This document shows positions 14,601-19,128 of a DNA stretch of 19,128 bases, in pieces; position 1 is the first letter of the stretch, and every line of letters begins with the position of its first letter. The notes under the pieces were generated by a model that worked only from the letters and a program-made list of their open reading frames with translations, did no database searches and was not told where the DNA came from. Source of the stretch: Acidobacteriota bacterium (GTDB taxonomy: Bacteria > Acidobacteriota > Terriglobia > UBA7540); NCBI GenBank assembly GCA_003171295.1, contig PMYF01000679.1:14023-33150 (forward strand). Direction: 5' to 3'. The translations under genes were made by a program, and so were the position numbers.

Positions 14601-14721
14601 GGCCAGCCCTGAGCGGGTTGCCTGGTTGGGAGAGGTTGTCTCAAAACTCGGCGTCAGGCGCGAACCCTGGCCGCATGAAAGGGACTTGCGCTTTTGGCCG
14701 CGCTGGGTTTTCATAGGGGGC

Positions 14722-15891
14722 ATGAAAAAGCATGCGCGCACCACCATCATCTTCCTCACACTCTTCGCCGCTTGCGCTGGGCTAGTTTGCGGTGTTGAAA
14801 GGGATCGCACCATGGGCAACTACCTTGTTTACATCGGCACGTACACGGGGCCCCAGAGCCAGGGCATTTACGTTTACAAGTTTGAAACGGGCTCGGGGAG
14901 GCTTACGCCGCTGGGGCTCGCGGTGGAATCGGCAAACCCCACCTTCCTGGTCGTCCATCCCAACCACCGGTTCGTATACGCGGTGAACGAAATCGGGAAC
15001 TACGAGGGCCAGAAAACCGGCGGAGTCAGCGCCTACGCCCTGGACCGCAAGACGGGCAAGCTCACATTTCTAAACCAGGTTTCTTCCGGCGGCATTGACC
15101 CCTGCCACATTTCGCTCGACCGGACGGGCAAGTACGCGCTGGTGGCCAATTACACCAGCGGCAGCGTGGCCGCATTTCCCCTTCTTGCGGACGGGCGCCT
15201 GGGCAAAGCCTCGGCCTTCGTGCAACACGCGGGGCACGGCGTGAATCCCGAACGCCAGGAAGGCCCGCATGCGCATTCCATCAATCTCTCGCCCGACAAC
15301 CGGTTCGCCATCGCGGCGGATTTGGGTTTGGATGAGCTGCTCGTTTATCGCTTTGACGCAACGCAGGGAACACTCGTCGCCAACAACCCGCCCTTCGTCA
15401 AAGTTCCCGCCGGCGCGGGACCGCGCCACTTCGCGTTTCATCCCAACGGCAAGTTCGCCTACACGATTGAGGAAATGGGCTCGAGCGTCACGGCCTTTTC
15501 CTATGACGCCGCGGGTGGAATACTGCACCCGCTCCAAACCCTCTCCACCCTGCCCAAGGATTTCAAGGGCCGCGACGACTCGGCAGAAGTGCAGGTACAC
15601 CCGAGCGGCAAGTTCCTTTATGGCTCCAATCGCGGCCACGACAGCATCGCGGTGTTCGCCATTGATGCCGCCCAGGGCACGCTGACGCCGGTGGACTATG
15701 TCCCCACCCAAGGCAAGGAACCGCGCAACTTTGGCATCGATCCCACCGGGGCCTACCTGATCGCGGCCAATCAGAATTCCAACACCCTCGTGGTGTTTCG
15801 CATTGATGCGAAGACCGGCCGCCTGACGGCTACGGGGCAAGTGCTCGAACTCCAGGCCCCCGTCTGCGTGAAGTTCGTGCCTGTGGAATGA
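14722..15891 (+). CDS. Exported lactonase-family beta-propeller (6-phosphogluconolactonase type)
   Basis: Protein of 389 residues. MKKHARTTIIFLTLFAACAG at 14722 is a signal peptide; the mature chain begins near MGNYLVYIGTYTGPQSQGIY, the usual start of Pgl-type lactonases (PF10282). Repeated blade motifs with the pattern hP(N/S)GKF-Y follow: VVHPNHRFVYAVNE, LDRTGKYALVANY, LSPDNRFAIAADLG, FHPNGKFAYTIEE, VHPSGKFLYGSNRG and IDPTGAYLIAANQNS. This fits a seven-bladed propeller. Cytoplasmic homologs hydrolyse 6-phosphogluconolactone, but export makes that substrate unlikely, so it may act on other lactones or sugars outside the cytoplasm. AGGGGG sits only 1 nt before the ATG, too close to be ideal; ATG 14812 with AAAGGGA would give a leaderless protein. 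The family is confident, the substrate is not. Confidence 0.85.
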   Translation: MKKHARTTIIFLTLFAACAGLVCGVERDRTMGNYLVYIGTYTGPQSQGIYVYKFETGSGRLTPLGLAVESANPTFLVVHPNHRFVYAVNEIGNYEGQKTGGVSAYALDRKTGKLTFLNQVSSGGIDPCHISLDRTGKYALVANYTSGSVAAFPLLADGRLGKASAFVQHAGHGVNPERQEGPHAHSINLSPDNRFAIAADLGLDELLVYRFDATQGTLVANNPPFVKVPAGAGPRHFAFHPNGKFAYTIEEMGSSVTAFSYDAAGGILHPLQTLSTLPKDFKGRDDSAEVQVHPSGKFLYGSNRGHDSIAVFAIDAAQGTLTPVDYVPTQGKEPRNFGIDPTGAYLIAANQNSNTLVVFRIDAKTGRLTATGQVLELQAPVCVKFVPVE

Positions 15892-16175
15892 AGATGCTTG
15901 GGTCACGGGCTCCTCGGGTGATCAGCGGCTGGACCGAGAGGCCCGCCGCCCCGTCGGAGTCATTCCCGATAAGGACCATGAGGAAAGGTCCCGGCGTAGC
16001 GGGAAGTCATGCCAACCGCCGAAACCCCCAACCGGCCACGTGGCTAGCACACAGAGTCCGGGAGGAACACAGGTAGTGGGCCAGTTTCACACAAGCGAGA
16101 CGCGATCGTTTTCATGATTGATGACCCAGCCGGACGCGACCCAGCACCCTCTCGGCCCTCCCCGCAGGGGAGGAA
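15892..16175. other. Intergenic region before the repeat mosaic
   Basis: I find no gene. A short hairpin of CTCCCC/GGGGAG at about 16158-16172 forms the left border of the inverted-repeat mosaic. The short open frame here has no ribosome binding site. Confidence 0.4.
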
Positions 16176-16325
16176 CATCATTAGCCGTAGGTGAAACCTA
16201 CGGAAAGGAAGCCCGGAAAATTAGGTTCCGGCCCTGAAGGGGCCGAACCGTTCGACCCCTTTAGGGTCGAGGGGATTCTTTTCCTTGCCGTTCTGATCCG
16301 TAGGTTTCACCTACGGCTAATGATG
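16176..16325. repeat. Mosaic of nested inverted repeats upstream of ctaA
   Basis: The 28 bases at 16176-16203 are exactly reverse-complementary to 16298-16325. Each arm is itself a hairpin (CCGTAGGT/ACCTACGG with a 3-nt loop). Between the arms lie further hairpins, including TCGACCC/GGGTCGA near 16253-16271 and a GGTTC-GGCCC type stem near 16224-16249. Flanking hairpins (about 16158-16172 and GTTCCCC/GGGGAAC at about 16328-16344) add two more. The arrangement resembles a composite of REP-like interspersed palindromes, possibly a non-autonomous mobile element. No protein is encoded. Confidence 0.85.
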
Positions 16326-16613
16326 TGGTTCCCCTTCGGGGAACAAGGCTGAGGCCTGTCCGCTTCAAAATGAGTCACTACCAGAACACAATATCTCTTG
16401 CGCTTGGGCGGGTTTTCCGAGAAACTATTCTCTTATACGCTTCTCGCAAGATTAGGGCTTTTTCCTTTCTTATAGACTGAGTTCGACGCTGGAGTCGCTC
16501 GCCTGCGGCCTGCCTGTGCAGGCAGCGGGAAGCCTCTCCAAGAGCAGTGACCTACACACACTTACAGAGGGGCGCCGCAAGATAATGAAAGGCCCCTGGA
16601 AGGAGACCCTTGC
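16326..16613. other. Leader region of the ctaA operon
   Basis: No gene. The AT-richer stretch at about 16385-16480 is the likely promoter zone; TTGGGC followed 16 nt later by TATTCT is a weak candidate. The stretch ends with the AAGGAGA ribosome binding site of ctaA. Confidence 0.35.
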
Positions 16614-17537
16614 ATGCAAACGACAGAACACCCATCCTGGCTTCATCGTTATGCGACCTTCATTGCGCTCTGCACGTTTGTTCTCATCATCGCGGGCGCG
16701 CTCGTGACCGGCAATGACGCCGGCCTCTCGGTGCCCGACTGGCCCACTTCGTTCGGCAGTTTCCATATGCCGCGCATGGTGGGAGGGGTCAAGTTCGAGC
16801 ACGGTCATCGCATGATTGCAGGCGCGGTCGGCATCCTCACTATTCTTTTGGTCATCGGGATCTGGGTTAAGGATTCGCGGCGCTGGGTTCGCTGGGTCGG
16901 CTTTGCGGCGGTGATGGCGGTGGTCGCACAGGCGCTCCTGGGCGGTATCACCGTGCTGTTTTTTCTGCCCGTGGCGATTTCCACCGCGCACGCCACCCTG
17001 GGGCAGATCTTCTTCTGCCTCACGGCCAGTCTGGCTTTCTTCACCCGCCCCAACTGGCGGTGGGACGAGGCCAAGCTGGACGACCCGTCTTCTCCCTCGC
17101 TGCAGCAGGTCACCGCAGTTATGACCGGGGCTATCCTGGTGCAATTGGCGCTGGGCGGCGCGTACCGCCACGCGGGCATGGGAGTCGTACCGCACATCGT
17201 GGGCGCTGCCGTGGTCACCCTGCTGGTGGCCTGGGCCGTGTCAAGAATCCTGACGCATTTTGCGCAGCAGCCTGCCTTGGCGCGGCCCGCGTTGCTGCTG
17301 GGTGGATTACTGATGGCGCAGATCGTCCTCGGCGTCGAATCTTACATGCTGAAGATGGCAGCGCGGGGCGCTCCGCAGCCTCTGCCGCCTGTGGTCGGCA
17401 TCACGACGACGCATGTGGCGGTGGGCGCACTGACGCTGGTGACGAGTCTGTATCTCACCTACCAGACGCATCGCTTTCTGGCGCCTCGGAAAGAAGCAAC
17501 GGAGATTGCTTCCGCGCCTCATCAAGCAACCACATGA
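16614..17537 (+). CDS. ctaA: Heme A synthase CtaA (COX15 family)
   Basis: Protein of 307 residues. The ATG at 16614 has AAGGAGA 7 nt upstream. The sequence shows the COX15/CtaA plan of eight membrane helices in two four-helix halves, with heme-ligand histidines in EHGHRMIAG (His63/65), STAHATLGQ (His126), VPHIVGA (His194) and TTTHVAVGAL (His267). The signature VTGNDAGLSVPDWPTSFG is near residue 31. The enzyme oxidises the C8 methyl of heme O to a formyl group, giving heme A for aa3-type oxidases. It lacks the cysteine pair found in the first extracellular loop of the Bacillus type. It overlaps ctaB by the ATGA junction, so the two are co-translated and supply consecutive steps. Confidence 0.95.
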   Translation: MQTTEHPSWLHRYATFIALCTFVLIIAGALVTGNDAGLSVPDWPTSFGSFHMPRMVGGVKFEHGHRMIAGAVGILTILLVIGIWVKDSRRWVRWVGFAAVMAVVAQALLGGITVLFFLPVAISTAHATLGQIFFCLTASLAFFTRPNWRWDEAKLDDPSSPSLQQVTAVMTGAILVQLALGGAYRHAGMGVVPHIVGAAVVTLLVAWAVSRILTHFAQQPALARPALLLGGLLMAQIVLGVESYMLKMAARGAPQPLPPVVGITTTHVAVGALTLVTSLYLTYQTHRFLAPRKEATEIASAPHQATT

Positions 17538-18460
17538 AGCAGGAGAAGAACAATTCGCAATTCACGGCCGCAGCCCCTCGGCAGGCGGCGCGTCCCGCCT
17601 GGCTCGCTCACCTGGCCGATTACTGGACGCTGACCAAGCCGGAGGTCAACTTCCTGGTGCTGGTCAGCGCCTTGGTGGGATTTTACCTCGCCGCCCCTGG
17701 CGCCGTGCAGGGCTGGCTGCTGTTCCACACCCTGTTGGGAACGCTGCTCGTAGCCAGTGGCACCGGCACGCTCAATCAATATATCGAGCGCCGCACGGAT
17801 GCCTGCATGCGCCGCACGGCGAACCGGCCGCTTCCGGCAGGCAGGCTCGCGCCCACCGCAGCCCTCTGGTTTGGAATCCTTATTTCCATCGCCGGCGGGG
17901 CGGAACTCTGGGTGGCCGCGAACCCGCTTACCAGCGGGCTGGCGCTCGCGACGCTCGTCACTTATCTCGCCCTCTACACTCCGCTCAAGCGACGGACGCC
18001 GCTTTGCACAGTGGTGGGCGCATTCCCGGGCGCCATGCCGCCCCTCATCGGCTGGGCCGCGGTCCGCAATGGCCTCAACGCCGAAGCCTGGGTGCTCTAC
18101 GCCATCCTCTTCCTGTGGCAGTTTCCGCACCTGCTGGCGATTGCCTGGATGTATCGCGAGGATTACGCGCGCGCGGGTTTGCTCATGCTGCCGCGCGGCG
18201 ATCACGACGGTCGTACCACCGGGCGGCAAATTCTGGGTTGCACGCTGGCGCTCCTGCCGGTGAGCCTGATTCCGGCTTTCACGGGCCAGGCGGGATGGCT
18301 CTACCTGGTGGGCGCAGGAATTCTGGGAGCGGGATTTCTGTATTACGGTGTGCGCATGGCGAGGACGCGCACCAATGCCCTTGCCCGGCAACTGCTTATG
18401 GCATCGATCACGTATTTGCCATTGGTGTTCGCGCTGTTGATGTTCGACCGGGCGAAGTAG
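17534..18460 (+). CDS. ctaB: Protoheme IX farnesyltransferase CtaB (heme O synthase)
   Basis: Protein of 308 residues. ATG 17534 overlaps the ctaA stop. The open frame extends far upstream inside ctaA, but that part is a shadow. UbiA-superfamily membrane prenyltransferase: after a hydrophilic N-terminus, the first helix is entered at WTLTKPEVNFLVLVSALVGF. The first Asp-rich motif appears as LNQYIERRTDACMRRTANRP, with Glu in place of the first usual Asp. The second is YREDYARAGLLMLP. It attaches farnesyl diphosphate to heme B, giving heme O, which CtaA converts to heme A. Confidence 0.95.
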   Translation: MKQEKNNSQFTAAAPRQAARPAWLAHLADYWTLTKPEVNFLVLVSALVGFYLAAPGAVQGWLLFHTLLGTLLVASGTGTLNQYIERRTDACMRRTANRPLPAGRLAPTAALWFGILISIAGGAELWVAANPLTSGLALATLVTYLALYTPLKRRTPLCTVVGAFPGAMPPLIGWAAVRNGLNAEAWVLYAILFLWQFPHLLAIAWMYREDYARAGLLMLPRGDHDGRTTGRQILGCTLALLPVSLIPAFTGQAGWLYLVGAGILGAGFLYYGVRMARTRTNALARQLLMASITYLPLVFALLMFDRAK

Positions 18461-18480
18461 GGCCGAACGGGCTTCGGCCC
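18460..18480 (+). terminator. Hairpin directly after ctaB
   Basis: GGGCCGAA (18460-18467) pairs with TTCGGCCC (18473-18480) around a 5-nt loop, starting at the last base of the ctaB stop codon. It has no T-tract, so it may attenuate transcription or protect the mRNA end rather than terminate fully. Confidence 0.4.
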
Positions 18481-18560
18481 GCCGGAGGGGAGCGCCGCTC
18501 GCCCCTGCAATTCGATGGGCTCCGGGTAGTAGCCCGGCCTGACCAAACTCCAGGTCCCAG

Positions 18561-18980
18561 ATGATCCCCTTTCTCCCCACCGTTGATGCCACGCTGAACG
18601 CAGCCAGCGCCCTGCTGCTGGCCGCCGGCTTCTTCTTCATTCGCCGCAGAAACGTTCCGGCGCACCGAGCCTGCATGCTCGCGGCGTTTGCCACGTCGGT
18701 TCTGTTCCTCTTCTGTTACCTGACCTACCACTACTTCCATGGCGTCACGCGCTTCCCAGGCCACGGCGCTGTCCGCAGCTTTTATCTCGCGCTGCTCGGC
18801 TCGCACACGGTTCTGGCCGTGGTGATCGTTCCCCTCGTCCTCACCACGCTCTATCGCGCTTGGCGACGGCGCTTTGACCTGCACCGCCACATCGCCCGCT
18901 GGACGTTGCCCATCTGGCTCTACGTTTCCGTCACCGGCGTGGTGGTGTACTGGATGCTGTACCACCTCAAAACCAGCTAA
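18561..18980 (+). CDS. DUF420 membrane protein (CtaM/YozB-like)
   Basis: Protein of 139 residues with four hydrophobic helices (LNAASALLLAAGFFFIRRR, CMLAAFATSVLFLFCYLTYH, SFYLALLGSHTVLAVVIVPL and IWLYVSVTGVVVYWMLYHL). Conserved histidines include YHYFHG, GSHTVL and HRHIARW. This is the DUF420 outline; a member in Staphylococcus aureus (CtaM) is needed for heme-copper oxidase maturation. It follows ctaB by 100 bp on the same strand and probably serves the same oxidase. The ATG at 18561 has a modest AGG 6 nt upstream. Oxidase subunit genes are not in the window. Confidence 0.88.
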   Translation: MIPFLPTVDATLNAASALLLAAGFFFIRRRNVPAHRACMLAAFATSVLFLFCYLTYHYFHGVTRFPGHGAVRSFYLALLGSHTVLAVVIVPLVLTTLYRAWRRRFDLHRHIARWTLPIWLYVSVTGVVVYWMLYHLKTS

Positions 18981-19090
18981 AGGTTAAAGGCAGAAAGCAG
19001 GGGCAGTAAGCCGCGCAGTGAGTCGTGGTGCGGTCGGATCGTTTTGCCGATCCCGTTACAAGTCGTCTTTCGGTAGCAGGTCAGTTCGCT

Positions 19091-19113
19091 GTAGCGGCGC
19101 TCTATGAGCGCCG
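19091..19113. repeat. Short palindromic repeat at the right edge
   Basis: GGCGCTC (19096-19102) pairs perfectly with GAGCGCC (19106-19112) around TAT, within TAGCGGCGCTCTATGAGCGC. It looks like another interspersed palindrome, from memory a motif frequent in acidobacterial intergenic DNA. The rest of 18981-19128 shows no gene. Confidence 0.6.
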
Positions 19114-19128
19114 GAATCTATTGAATCA

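Overview
The window looks like a piece of a GC-rich, Gram-negative bacterial chromosome, most likely an acidobacterium or close relative. Three things suggest this: the rsmG / parA-parB / bactofilin neighbourhood, an outer-membrane beta-barrel gene, and a ctaA-ctaB-DUF420 heme A cluster. Several families of palindromic intergenic repeats also fit. The lineage is an inference from gene content, since there is no rRNA or other marker here.

Layout. At 476-2587 (+) lies a membrane-anchored protein with five tandem beta-solenoid-like repeats, convergent with a bactofilin gene (2621-3049, -). Upstream of the bactofilin on the same strand are parB (3313-4158) and parA (4127-4918), which overlap. A canonical parS site (4983-4998) sits just upstream of a candidate parA promoter. 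A second, perfect parS (11994-12009) lies near the 3' end of rsmG (12232-12960, -). The roughly 7 kb between the two parS copies holds an outer-membrane barrel gene, about 0.85 kb of hairpin-rich DNA without a convincing gene, and an eleven-gene leftward operon. That operon opens with a tyrosine recombinase and continues through small, mostly unknown proteins that are translationally coupled by ATGA overlaps.

The right third is ordinary chromosome: an OpgC-like membrane acyltransferase (13455-14600, +), an exported 6-phosphogluconolactonase-type beta-propeller (14722-15891, +), a mosaic of nested inverted repeats (16176-16325), then ctaA (16614-17537), ctaB (17534-18460) and a DUF420 gene (18561-18980). 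These last three act together in making heme A and maturing aa3-type cytochrome oxidase.

The most interesting part is the 5-12 kb segment. It reads as a small integrative element or phage satellite-like island placed inside the chromosome partition locus. Its cargo operon (four small helical proteins forming two paralogous pairs, a Zn-finger-like protein, a Gp27-like HTH protein, a stand-alone WYL-like domain, a disordered protein and a secreted cysteine-paired protein) matches no system I can name.
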